A stretch of DNA of 63,671 nt from Bacteroidales bacterium (GTDB lineage Bacteria > Bacteroidota > Bacteroidia > Bacteroidales > PXBB01), in contig JAQVVM010000025.1 of the NCBI GenBank assembly GCA_028698995.1, positions 1-63,671 of the forward strand. Direction: 5' to 3'. This document shows positions 1 to 6,428 of the stretch, one piece after another. Position 1 is the first letter of the stretch, and the number at the start of each line of letters is the position of its first letter. A program made the translations under genes and the position numbers. Below the pieces are notes generated by a model, which saw only the letters and a list, made by a program, of their open reading frames with translations, searched no databases and was not told the origin of the DNA.

Positions 1-66
1 CAGTCGAACATGAACCTCAACGAGGTGATATCCAATCGTTCCCATGTGATCCTGGGGAACACCCTC
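1..66. other. Foreign-looking structured sequence at left edge
   Basis: This edge is visibly richer in G+C than the neighbouring DNA. It holds two short inverted repeats, ACCTC/GAGGT (14-18 and 22-26) and GTTCCC/GGGAAC (38-43 and 55-60). It replaces the expected 3' half of the adjacent ATPase gene. On the minus strand another frame stays open to the edge. It could be the border of a mobile element or structured intron, a dispersed repeat, or an assembly joint. The window cannot tell these apart. Confidence 0.4.
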
Positions 67-517
67 CCACTCTTGTGCGGGCTTCAATAATTCTTGATTT
101 TTTAGTGCGTTCAAAACTGGTTACAGTTCCAAGCACTATGTCTTTTTCTGTAATGGCATCGAACCTACAAGCTACTGAACATGCACCGCAGCCATGACAT
201 AAATCTTCAATAACATTAATAATTTTTGATGGTGGTAGGATAAATATTGCATTGTAATTACAATATTCTTGGCATCTGCTGCAGTAAGTACATTTGCTTT
301 CATCAATAACAGGTACTTTCTGAGTTATATCATAAGAAGTTTCTTTGATGCTTTCAAAGAATATCATATCATTTGGTTCTTCTGCATCGCAATCAACCAA
401 AGTAGTTTCATATCCCTTTTGTTGCAAAGTAATATACAGATTTGTAGCTATAAAGGTTTTTCCTGTTCCTCCTTTTCCGCTGGCAATAGCAATTTTTAAT
501 GTAGAATTGTTAATCAT
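17..517 (-). pseudogene. MinD-type P-loop ATPase with inserted ferredoxin domain, 3'-truncated
   Basis: The N-terminus has the deviant Walker A motif KGGTGKT of the MinD/ParA ATPases. Two [4Fe-4S] clusters follow: CTYCSRCQEYC, then CHGCGACSVAC. This is the signature of COG1149, MinD-superfamily ATPases with an inserted ferredoxin, found in anaerobes beside Fe-Mo-cluster-domain proteins and thought to handle Fe-S clusters or electrons. Family members are usually about 280 residues. This frame ends at 166, just after the ferredoxin insert, so the rest of the ATPase fold is missing. The last ~20 residues do not look like the family and are encoded by the divergent edge sequence. It is the last gene of the minus-strand block, 57 bp after the ZIP transporter. 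The break may be real (insertion) or an assembly artefact. Confidence 0.75.
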
Positions 518-574
518 AACTTAATTGTAATTTTTCTTTTTTGACTGTAGGAAGTATATCATAATAATTTATTG

Positions 575-1312
575 TTACATGTTTTTAATAAAATATATGG
601 TAAAAATTCCTAACACAACTAAGATTATCTGAGAAAGTGATTCCTTAATACTTGTTTTCTTATGCATTTCTGGTATCAAATCAGCTAAAGCAATGTAAAT
701 AAAACTTGAAGCTGAAAAGGCTAAAGCATAGGGAATTAAAAATTGCATATGTTCTAAAAAGAAATATGCCAATATTCCTGAAAAAAATGCAGCACTACTC
801 GATAACATATTATAAAATAAAGCTTTACGTTTTGTCATGCCACTTTTAAGCAAAACACCAAAATCAGCCAACTCTTGTGGAATTTCATGAAATATAACAG
901 AAAATGTAACAAAAAAGCCTAATTCATACGAGGTTAAAAAAGAAGCCGCAATTACAATTCCATCTATGGCATTATGAAAAGAATCACCAATTAATATCAT
1001 GGGTGCGACAGCTTTCACATGTCTTTCACAATCTTCTTTATGACAAGTACGCCAAAGAATAATTTTTTCGAGAATAAAGAAAAATAAAATACCAATCAGA
1101 ACAAAAATGAGTACATTTTGAACATCCATCATTTTCAATGCTTTTGGCAGCATACCTAAAAATGCTGCACCCAGCAAAGTTCCTCCTGCCAAGTACATAA
1201 GCTTTGTAGAGATTTTCTCAAGGATGTCTTTTTTAGCCAATAATAAAATACCAGCCATAGCTACACTTCCAATACTTCCTACAATCAATGCCAATACAAC
1301 GTAAATAAGCAT
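575..1312 (-). CDS. ZIP family divalent metal transporter
   Basis: This 245-residue protein has about eight hydrophobic segments. It carries the paired metal-site motifs of ZIP transporters: HNAIDG in the fourth membrane helix and HEIPQE in the fifth. A His/Cys-containing loop (CHKEDCERH) lies between helices 3 and 4, where ZIP proteins often bind metal. ZIP proteins import Zn, Fe or Mn across the inner membrane; which metal is moved here cannot be read from the sequence. Its start overlaps the stop of the DUF89 gene by one base (TAATG), which suggests translational coupling. It lies among metal- and redox-linked genes, so iron or another Fe-S-related metal is a reasonable guess. Confidence 0.88.
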   Translation of the reverse strand: MLIYVVLALIVGSIGSVAMAGILLLAKKDILEKISTKLMYLAGGTLLGAAFLGMLPKALKMMDVQNVLIFVLIGILFFFILEKIILWRTCHKEDCERHVKAVAPMILIGDSFHNAIDGIVIAASFLTSYELGFFVTFSVIFHEIPQELADFGVLLKSGMTKRKALFYNMLSSSAAFFSGILAYFFLEHMQFLIPYALAFSASSFIYIALADLIPEMHKKTSIKESLSQIILVVLGIFTIYFIKNM

Positions 1313-2193
1313 TATTTTTTTATTTGATTATAAACAACAAAGTTTTCTTTTTTTATTCCCAGTAACTCTGCAATTACTTCACATTTAACCATAAGCAAGA
1401 AAAAGATTCTTAAATCATTTTCGTTTATTAATCCTTCAAGGTTACCTTGTCCTTTTGAAATAATTAAATCAGCTGATTTATAAATTTTTTTGAAATCGTA
1501 ATTGCATTTGTTGATTAAAGTTGAAGGGACACCATTACCATTTGAAATAATGCGGGCAACTTCATTCATCCCCACATCTTCTGCATCTTTAAGTGTAACA
1601 TCATTTAAAATAGGATTACCTCTTACGGCAAAGTAAACAGTCTTATTTTGTAAACAGGTTTCAATAAAAAGTTTATCAAAAACTATTTCCCCTGCGTTAT
1701 CACCCAGATACAGTATTGTATTAGCAGCAGAAATACTTTCTTTAAATAACAGCGTATTATCAATAGCAAAATTGGAATTAACTACATTTTGAATTGTTTC
1801 AAAGATATCAAACTCATGATTTGCTCCATAATCCATTATGTTCCCTGCTATGGCAAGGCGCAAAGCTAAATTAAATGAATCAACGGAGTTTTTTACAAGA
1901 GGTTTCCATTGAAGATAAAGGGCTAATGCAATTTTATTGTTTTCTTCTTTTTCATAAAAGAAAGGATCATGAATACCAATTATTTCACAGAATCTTTTGT
2001 TCAATTTCTGTTGAATTTCGGGTGGTGAAAGGTAACCAGAATTTAGGATAGTTTCATGATAAAAGACAAAAAAGGCTAATTTTTCAGTATCAGAAACTTT
2101 AAATTTAATAAAAAGTTTCTGATATGTTTTTTTGAAACAAGACAGACATTTTTCGTCTATAATCTTTCCTTTATTAGTGCTGGCAATTGCCAT
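1312..2193 (-). CDS. DUF89 (ARMT1-like) metal-dependent phosphatase family protein
   Basis: The protein has the DUF89 core motif GDNAGEIVFDKL (positions ~160-175), a nearby N-terminal CLSC pair, and a second conserved stretch ISKGQGN. DUF89 proteins are metal-dependent phosphatases proposed to remove damaged phosphometabolites; archaeal and bacterial members have the same CxxC start. The open frame extends upstream to 2229. The ATG at 2193 is preferred because it leaves the usual short lead before CxxC and reduces the overlap with the upstream NifX-like gene to 20 bases; the ATG at 2208 is an alternative. It is coupled to the ZIP transporter downstream. The natural substrate is unknown. Confidence 0.8.
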   Translation of the reverse strand: MAIASTNKGKIIDEKCLSCFKKTYQKLFIKFKVSDTEKLAFFVFYHETILNSGYLSPPEIQQKLNKRFCEIIGIHDPFFYEKEENNKIALALYLQWKPLVKNSVDSFNLALRLAIAGNIMDYGANHEFDIFETIQNVVNSNFAIDNTLLFKESISAANTILYLGDNAGEIVFDKLFIETCLQNKTVYFAVRGNPILNDVTLKDAEDVGMNEVARIISNGNGVPSTLINKCNYDFKKIYKSADLIISKGQGNLEGLINENDLRIFFLLMVKCEVIAELLGIKKENFVVYNQIKK

Positions 2194-2545
2194 GTTCGTG
2201 GTGTTCATCATGGTTGCAATAATTTGCACTTAAAGAAAGTTTATTTGACAGAAAATCTTCTACTAATTCTTTAGGAGTCTTTATTGGAGCTCCTACAAAA
2301 GCATTGATATTTTGATCATTAAACAACATGATAGCTCTTTCTCCCATACCACCTGCAATAACATCAGTTACACCAAATTGAGCTACCCAGCGTGGGTATA
2401 ATCCTGGCACATGTTCCGGTGGAATGAGTTCTTTAATATCTGTAACATTGCCGTTTTTTACAGTTACTATGGCAAACTGTTCACAATGCCCAAAATGTGG
2501 ACATAAAATTCCATTTTGAATTGGAATTGCTATACATTTATTCAT
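2174..2545 (-). CDS. NifX/NifB-type Fe-Mo cofactor domain protein with His-rich tail
   Basis: This is a small COG1433-type protein (123 residues from the ATG at 2545). It begins MNKCIAIPIQNG, continues with HFGHCEQFAIV and contains IAGGMGERA, the usual motifs of the dinitrogenase Fe-Mo cofactor (NifX/NifB C-terminal) fold. Family members bind iron-sulfur or Fe-Mo clusters, and many occur in organisms without nitrogenase. The C-terminus is rich in His and Cys (CNHDEHHEHGNCQH), a likely extra metal site. An upstream in-frame ATG at 2575 would add ten residues that do not match the family. The end overlaps the DUF89 gene. No nif structural genes are present in the window. Confidence 0.85.
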   Translation of the reverse strand: MNKCIAIPIQNGILCPHFGHCEQFAIVTVKNGNVTDIKELIPPEHVPGLYPRWVAQFGVTDVIAGGMGERAIMLFNDQNINAFVGAPIKTPKELVEDFLSNKLSLSANYCNHDEHHEHGNCQH

Positions 2546-2620
2546 AAGATTTTGATTAAAATTTCTTAACAACAAATTTTCTAAAAAAATATGTTGTTGA
2601 GATACATTATTGTATTTAAG

Positions 2621-3325
2621 TTATTTTTTTAAAACCGTTTTTTCAACTTCTTCTTTACTTAATGGCTTAGTGCAGAAAAACCAATCGTAACATTTTAAAT
2701 TTTCTTTTCCTTCCATTCTTTCTTTAGCTACCCCACAAGAACCTGCAGTAGGTACAATAACATCATCGCCTGGTCTCCAGTCGGCGGGTGTTGCAATTGA
2801 AAACGCATCAGCAGTTTGTAAAGCAATAACAGCACGGTATAATTCATCAAAGTTTCTGCCCAAACTCAAAGGATAATAAATAATGGTCCTGATAATACCA
2901 TTTGGGTCAATTATAAAAACTGCCCTTACAGCTTTGGTATTACTTTCACCGGGCATCATCATGCCGTATTTCATGGCTACTTCCATTGTAATGTCTTCAA
3001 TTAAAGGGAAAGTAACTTCAACATTCTTCATCCCTTTATATTCAATTTTTTCTTTAATAGTACGCAACCAAGCTATATGACTATAAAGTCCATCTACCGA
3101 TAAACCCACAAGTTTGCAATTGGCTTCATTAAATTGCTTTTCCATCGTTGCAAAAGTCATGAACTCAGATGTGCAAACGGGTGTAAAATCAGCAGGATGA
3201 CTGAATAAAATTACCCAACTTCCCTTGTAATCGGAAGGGAAATTGATATTTCCTTGTGTTGTAACTGCTTTAAATTCAGGTGCTTTTTCGCCAATACGTG
3301 GCATTGCATAATTTTTTTCGTCCAT
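2621..3325 (-). CDS. Peroxiredoxin, Prx6-like subfamily
   Basis: This 234-residue thioredoxin-fold peroxidase has the active-site motif PADFTPVCTSE, which places the peroxidatic cysteine at residue 51. Its long C-terminal extension and further cysteines (near 197 and in the CYDWFFC stretch) match the Prx6-like peroxiredoxins common in anaerobic bacteria and archaea. It reduces hydrogen peroxide or alkyl hydroperoxides in the cytoplasm. It sits inside the DUF134-headed metal-cluster block, 29 bp after a DUF5320-like gene and 75 bp before the His-tailed NifX-like gene. That context suggests protection of oxygen-labile clusters. Confidence 0.93.
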   Translation of the reverse strand: MDEKNYAMPRIGEKAPEFKAVTTQGNINFPSDYKGSWVILFSHPADFTPVCTSEFMTFATMEKQFNEANCKLVGLSVDGLYSHIAWLRTIKEKIEYKGMKNVEVTFPLIEDITMEVAMKYGMMMPGESNTKAVRAVFIIDPNGIIRTIIYYPLSLGRNFDELYRAVIALQTADAFSIATPADWRPGDDVIVPTAGSCGVAKERMEGKENLKCYDWFFCTKPLSKEEVEKTVLKK

Positions 3326-3354
3326 AATGTTTATTTGTTTTATATTTATATTTT

Positions 3355-3612
3355 TTAGTTGTTTCCGTTACTTCCTCCTCTGAACCTATTTCTTCGGCCT
3401 AAGCCTCTTCCCCTTCCAAAGCCCCTGCCTCCTCTTCCCCTTCCAAAGCCAAAACCATTAGTATCAAAATTGTCATTCTGATTTTCAAATGGGTTTTCAT
3501 TTGGATCTGTTGTTTGTACTTTTTTTCCTGTACCAAAATTTGTGCATCGACCCATTCGGCGACCAGTCATGGAACCTTGTCCCATGGGACCTGTTTTGTC
3601 AAAACCAGGCAT
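3355..3612 (-). CDS. DUF5320-like small Gly/Arg-rich protein
   Basis: This 85-residue protein begins MPGFDKTGPMGQGSMTGRR, the conserved start of the small DUF5320-type proteins that accompany NifX-like and MinD-ferredoxin genes. The middle is Asn-rich and the tail is a low-complexity Gly/Arg/Phe run. The ATG at 3612 is chosen over 3648 because it restores the family start and is preceded, five bases away, by a perfect AGGAGG. The function is unknown. A paralogue lies 60 bp upstream in the same block. Confidence 0.8.
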   Translation of the reverse strand: MPGFDKTGPMGQGSMTGRRMGRCTNFGTGKKVQTTDPNENPFENQNDNFDTNGFGFGRGRGGRGFGRGRGLGRRNRFRGGSNGNN

Positions 3613-3617
3613 ATTTA

Positions 3618-3623
3618 CCTCCT
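3618..3623 (-). promoter_or_regulatory. Strong Shine-Dalgarno (AGGAGG) for the DUF5320-like gene
   Basis: On the minus strand AGGAGG lies five bases before the ATG at 3612. Bacteroidota genes usually lack Shine-Dalgarno sequences, so this perfect one is unusual and fixes the start. Confidence 0.7.
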
Positions 3624-3639
3624 TTTTAAATAATTTTAC

Positions 3640-3663
3640 ATTAACCATTAACCATTAACCATT
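3640..3663. repeat. Heptamer tandem repeat (ATTAACC, about 3.4 copies)
   Basis: ATTAACC is repeated head to tail between the two DUF5320-like genes. On the minus strand it reads as repeated ATGGTTA and so generates spurious upstream ATGs before the true start at 3612. Confidence 0.75.
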
Positions 3664-3672
3664 TTGCATTCA

Positions 3673-3855
3673 TTAAACCTTCCCACTGTTTCCTCTGTTT
3701 CCCTTTCCTTGTCCGCCACCTGTATTTCGGCGTTGTCCCATTCCTTTGCCCATCTTGTTTAATTTTTCTTCTTCTGGCAGATTATTGCATTTGCCCAATT
3801 TGCGACCTGTACGGGAACCTTTCCCATCCGGTCCTGTTCCGTCGAGTTTTGGCAT
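3673..3855 (-). CDS. DUF5320-like small protein (paralogue)
   Basis: This 60-residue protein begins MPKLDGTGPDGKGSRTGRK, closely matching the start of the neighbouring 85-residue protein (MPxxDxTGPxGxGSxTGRxxGxC). A Gly/Asn/Arg-rich basic tail follows. A single conserved cysteine lies in GKCNN. The pair probably arose by duplication. It lies 12 bp downstream of the NifX-like gene and 60 bp upstream of its paralogue. Function is unknown, but the location suggests a partner of the cluster-binding proteins. Confidence 0.78.
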   Translation of the reverse strand: MPKLDGTGPDGKGSRTGRKLGKCNNLPEEEKLNKMGKGMGQRRNTGGGQGKGNRGNSGKV

Positions 3856-3867
3856 AATTAATTTAGT

Positions 3868-4185
3868 TTAATGGTTTAATATTCTAATTATTTCTTTTAT
3901 TGTTTTTTCAGGTTCTTTAAGAATTATCATTTGTATTTTAAGACTGTCGAAAATGGGTTTTATTTTCATGCCAAATTCTCCTGATACGACTTTGTTTACG
4001 TTTCGTGACGCTATCAGTTGAACTGATGCTGGTCCCGCTCCTGATTCAGCCTCTAAATTAGGATTTGGTATGAACTCCGTAGCTTTGCTTTCGGTATCGT
4101 AAATTACAAAAAATGCACAACGACCAAAACGTTGATCAAGTGTCGAGTCTAAGGTGTTTCCTGTTGATGTGATGGCTATTTTCAT
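3868..4185 (-). CDS. NifX/NifB-type Fe-Mo cofactor domain protein
   Basis: This 105-residue stand-alone domain of the dinitrogenase Fe-Mo cofactor family (COG1433) shows MKIAITSTG at the start, then DQRFGRCAFFVIYD and the central ASVQLIASRNVN. Such proteins form a small ribonuclease H-like fold that can hold an iron-sulfur or Fe-Mo cluster. It is the second gene of the block, 14 bp after the DUF134 gene. It lacks the His-rich tail of the other copy at 2174-2545, so the two may have different roles. Confidence 0.88.
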   Translation of the reverse strand: MKIAITSTGNTLDSTLDQRFGRCAFFVIYDTESKATEFIPNPNLEAESGAGPASVQLIASRNVNKVVSGEFGMKIKPIFDSLKIQMIILKEPEKTIKEIIRILNH

Positions 4186-4199
4186 TTTATTTTTTCTGG

Positions 4200-4778
4200 T
4201 TATTTATATTCATTTTTTCTTTTTCTTTTCATTACATTTTGACAAACCGGACAGATTTCTTCGCTGCAAGGAATGCCTAATTGATGTTGCTTTTTAAGAC
4301 CACAATTTGGACAAATACAAATATCATTTGCCCTGTCATCATCAAAATAGTTTTCTGTATTGTCAAAATCGAAATTTATAAAATCTTGACTTCCACATAA
4401 GCCACATACAGTGATGGCAACATTTTTTTCAGGGTTATTGAAATAACAATGACATGTATTGCAATGATACCAATCACTGTCAAAATATACTTTCCCGCCT
4501 TCTATCAACATAGGTCGGCTCTCAACAAATGCCATTGCTATTTTTTGTCGAACAGAAGCATATACTCTTGTAAAAGTAGGACGCGATACACTCATAAAAA
4601 CAGATGCCTGATGGTGGTTCAATTTGTCGTAATCACACAGACGCAAAGCCTCATATTCTTCATAATATATTATAATTGGCTCTTTTTTATCAATTACCAC
4701 ATCTTGTCCAAATGGCTTAAACCCCTTTACAGTTGGAGGACTTAGTACTTTTCTTAAACGTTTTAATCTAGGACTCAT
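4200..4778 (-). CDS. DUF134/UPF0251 DNA-binding protein with zinc-ribbon tail
   Basis: The N-terminal half (about 1-100) matches DUF134/UPF0251: MSPRLKRLRKV, the EEYEALRLCDYD segment, and a sigma-70-region-4-like helix-turn-helix around HHQASVFMSVSRPTFTRVY. The C-terminal half has several Cys pairs (CNTC..CGLC and CPNC..CPVC), which look like zinc ribbons or metal-sensing sites. The total of 192 residues is longer than the DUF134 domain alone because of these Cys pairs. It heads the minus-strand block. Two palindromes lie over its predicted promoter, so autoregulation is likely. Sensing of metal or redox state through the Cys pairs is an inference. Confidence 0.85.
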   Translation of the reverse strand: MSPRLKRLRKVLSPPTVKGFKPFGQDVVIDKKEPIIIYYEEYEALRLCDYDKLNHHQASVFMSVSRPTFTRVYASVRQKIAMAFVESRPMLIEGGKVYFDSDWYHCNTCHCYFNNPEKNVAITVCGLCGSQDFINFDFDNTENYFDDDRANDICICPNCGLKKQHQLGIPCSEEICPVCQNVMKRKRKNEYK

Positions 4779-4788
4779 AAATTATAAT

Positions 4789-4826
4789 GAACTATAGTTC
4801 GCTGCAAAGATAATGAACAAATGTTC
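4789..4826. promoter_or_regulatory. Tandem 12-bp palindromic operators
   Basis: GAACTATAGTTC (4789-4800) and GAACAAATGTTC (4815-4826) are both inverted repeats of the form GAAC-N4-GTTC, both preceded by TAAT, with starts 26 bp apart. One covers the predicted transcription start of the DUF134 gene and the other lies between its -33 and -7 boxes. This is a typical repressor-operator layout. The DUF134 protein is the obvious candidate ligand. Confidence 0.65.
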
Positions 4827-4835
4827 AATATACAA
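4805..4835 (-). promoter_or_regulatory. Bacteroidota promoter of the DUF134-headed block
   Basis: On the minus strand TTG (4835-4833), 20 bases, then TATCTTTG (4812-4805) match the -33/-7 consensus TTG/TAnnTTTG. The expected start falls inside the palindrome at 4789-4800. Confidence 0.6.
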
Positions 4836-4868
4836 TTATTTTTTATTAATTTTGAAAAAAAATTTTAA

Positions 4869-5246
4869 ATGTTGGATTTGTTAAGAAAATCGGAAATAAG
4901 ACAATTCAGGATTGTCTTGCCAGAATCACTTAATGCTCATAATACATTATTTGGTGGCATGGCCTTAAAATGGATGGATGAAACTGCTTATATTACTGCA
5001 AAAAAATATTGTAATAAAGAAATGATTACAGTTTCTATTGAAAAAGTTGAATTCCTTTTACCTGTTAGGGCTGGTTCAATGATTGAACTGGTTGGTAAAG
5101 TAGTAAAACAAATTAGGAAAGTAAAAATTCAAGTCAGGGTTGAAATATGGTTAACAGAAGAGAATAATTCTGTTGCCGTTTATGGTGATTTTTATCTTGC
5201 AGCGATTGACGATGCTCATAAACCTGTTCCATTGCTTGGGGAATAG
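4869..5246 (+). CDS. Acyl-CoA thioesterase, hotdog fold
   Basis: This 125-residue single hotdog-domain protein has the YciA/ACOT-type motif NTLFGGMALKWMDETAY near residues 25-42; the Asp is the usual catalytic residue of this group. It also has the central VEFLLPVRAGSMIEL strand region. Such enzymes hydrolyse acyl-CoA to free acid and CoA in the cytoplasm and help balance CoA pools. It is divergent from the DUF134 gene. A weak -7 box, TAATTTTG (4847-4854), would give a very short leader, and its -33 region abuts one of the palindromes. The preferred acyl chain is unknown. Confidence 0.88.
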   Translation: MLDLLRKSEIRQFRIVLPESLNAHNTLFGGMALKWMDETAYITAKKYCNKEMITVSIEKVEFLLPVRAGSMIELVGKVVKQIRKVKIQVRVEIWLTEENNSVAVYGDFYLAAIDDAHKPVPLLGE

Positions 5247-5259
5247 TATTTTTTTTAAA

Positions 5260-5292
5260 TTTGTCTTATTAATGTCTCATTTATTACTTTTG
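5260..5292 (+). promoter_or_regulatory. Promoter of the cNMP-binding/cyclase gene
   Basis: TTTG (5260-5263), 21 bases, TACTTTTG (5285-5292). The predicted start lies only about 7-8 bases before the ATG at 5307. Confidence 0.55.
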
Positions 5293-5306
5293 TATAAAAA
5301 AATAAT

Positions 5307-6428
5307 ATGTTATCACAGTTATCAATTCATGAAAGAGTGTCCTTTTTAAAGAACTCATTGATTTTTTCTGATGTTGAGTCAGTTGTATTAGAGAAGATTG
5401 CCATTGAAATGGAGGTTTTAAATGTGCACCCCGGGCAGATTATATTTGAAAAAGGGGATGCAGCAGATAAAATGTACGTCATCATTGAAGGAACATACAA
5501 AATCTATGATGGAGAAAATGTTCTGAATGTGATGCGTAATGGTGGAATTTTTGGCGAGTATGCTCTTATAGACAATAATAAAAGAACTGCCTCTGTGATG
5601 TCTGAAGCAGGAGGGAGGCTGTTGACACTATCTGCCGCTTCCTTTTATAATATGTTGAAAGACAACCTCAATATTACTTTAGCTATTATGAAATCTCTGG
5701 TATTTAGAATTACTTCTGAGAAAGATAAGTCAGAGAAATTATTGCAGAATATATTGCCGTATGAAATTGCAGAGGAATTAAAGCTAAAGGGCAGGGTAAA
5801 TGTTAAAAATATTGAGTTCGCTACTGTTCTTTTTACTGATTTTAGTGGTTTTACACGTATATCCGAAACAATAAAACCTGAAGATTTAATTGAAGAACTT
5901 AATTATTGTTTTACCCGATTTGATAATATCATTTCAAAATATGGTATCGAAAAAGTTAAAACCATTGGTGATGCCTATATGTGTGTTGGGGGGATTCCTG
6001 TTGAAAATAAAACAAATCCTTTTGATGTGGTGCTGGCAGCCTTGGAAATTAGGGATTTTATGAATAAAAGATTTGAAGAAAAGAAAGCTGCTGGAATGGA
6101 CTATTGGAAATGTCGGATTGGAGTTAATACAGGAAATGTTATTGCCGGTATTGTAGGGGTAAAGAAATTTGCTTATGATATATGGAGTGACACTGTTAAC
6201 ACTGCCAGTAGGATGGAAAGTTGCGGAGAACCGGGGAAAGTAAATATTTCTGATTCAACGTATAAAATTATAGGTGATTTCTTTGATTGTTCATATCGTG
6301 GTGAAATTGAGGCCAAGGGAAAAGGTGCAATTAAAATGTATTTTGTACATGGACTCAAACAGGAATTCTCAAAAAATGGGCAAATGATTACCCCAATACT
6401 TTATAAAAACAATATTCTATCTGAATAA
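5307..6428 (+). CDS. Cyclic-nucleotide-binding domain fused to class III adenylate cyclase
   Basis: This is a 373-residue soluble protein. Residues ~15-135 form a CRP-type cyclic-nucleotide-binding domain with a phosphate-binding cassette GEYAL...RTASV (83-97). Residues ~165-350 form a class III cyclase. The two metal-binding aspartates are D178 (LFTDFSGFT) and D222 (TIGDAYM). Adenine-specifying K218 and D291 and transition-state N298 and R302 are all present, so cAMP is the predicted product. With sensor and catalytic domains in one chain, feedback by its own product is plausible but unproven. It overlaps the convergent T9SS gene by 12 bp. There is no signal peptide or membrane segment. Confidence 0.9.
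   Translation: MLSQLSIHERVSFLKNSLIFSDVESVVLEKIAIEMEVLNVHPGQIIFEKGDAADKMYVIIEGTYKIYDGENVLNVMRNGGIFGEYALIDNNKRTASVMSEAGGRLLTLSAASFYNMLKDNLNITLAIMKSLVFRITSEKDKSEKLLQNILPYEIAEELKLKGRVNVKNIEFATVLFTDFSGFTRISETIKPEDLIEELNYCFTRFDNIISKYGIEKVKTIGDAYMCVGGIPVENKTNPFDVVLAALEIRDFMNKRFEEKKAAGMDYWKCRIGVNTGNVIAGIVGVKKFAYDIWSDTVNTASRMESCGEPGKVNISDSTYKIIGDFFDCSYRGEIEAKGKGAIKMYFVHGLKQEFSKNGQMITPILYKNNILSE

Noticed and set aside
1..80. Possible group II intron 5' end
   Set aside because: The minus-strand junction GTGGG does not match the GTGYG start of group II introns, and no intron domains or reverse transcriptase can be seen in the window.
2174..4185. Nitrogenase cofactor genes
   Set aside because: The NifX/NifB-type domains here are stand-alone proteins, and no nifH, nifD, nifK or nifB SAM-domain gene occurs in the window.
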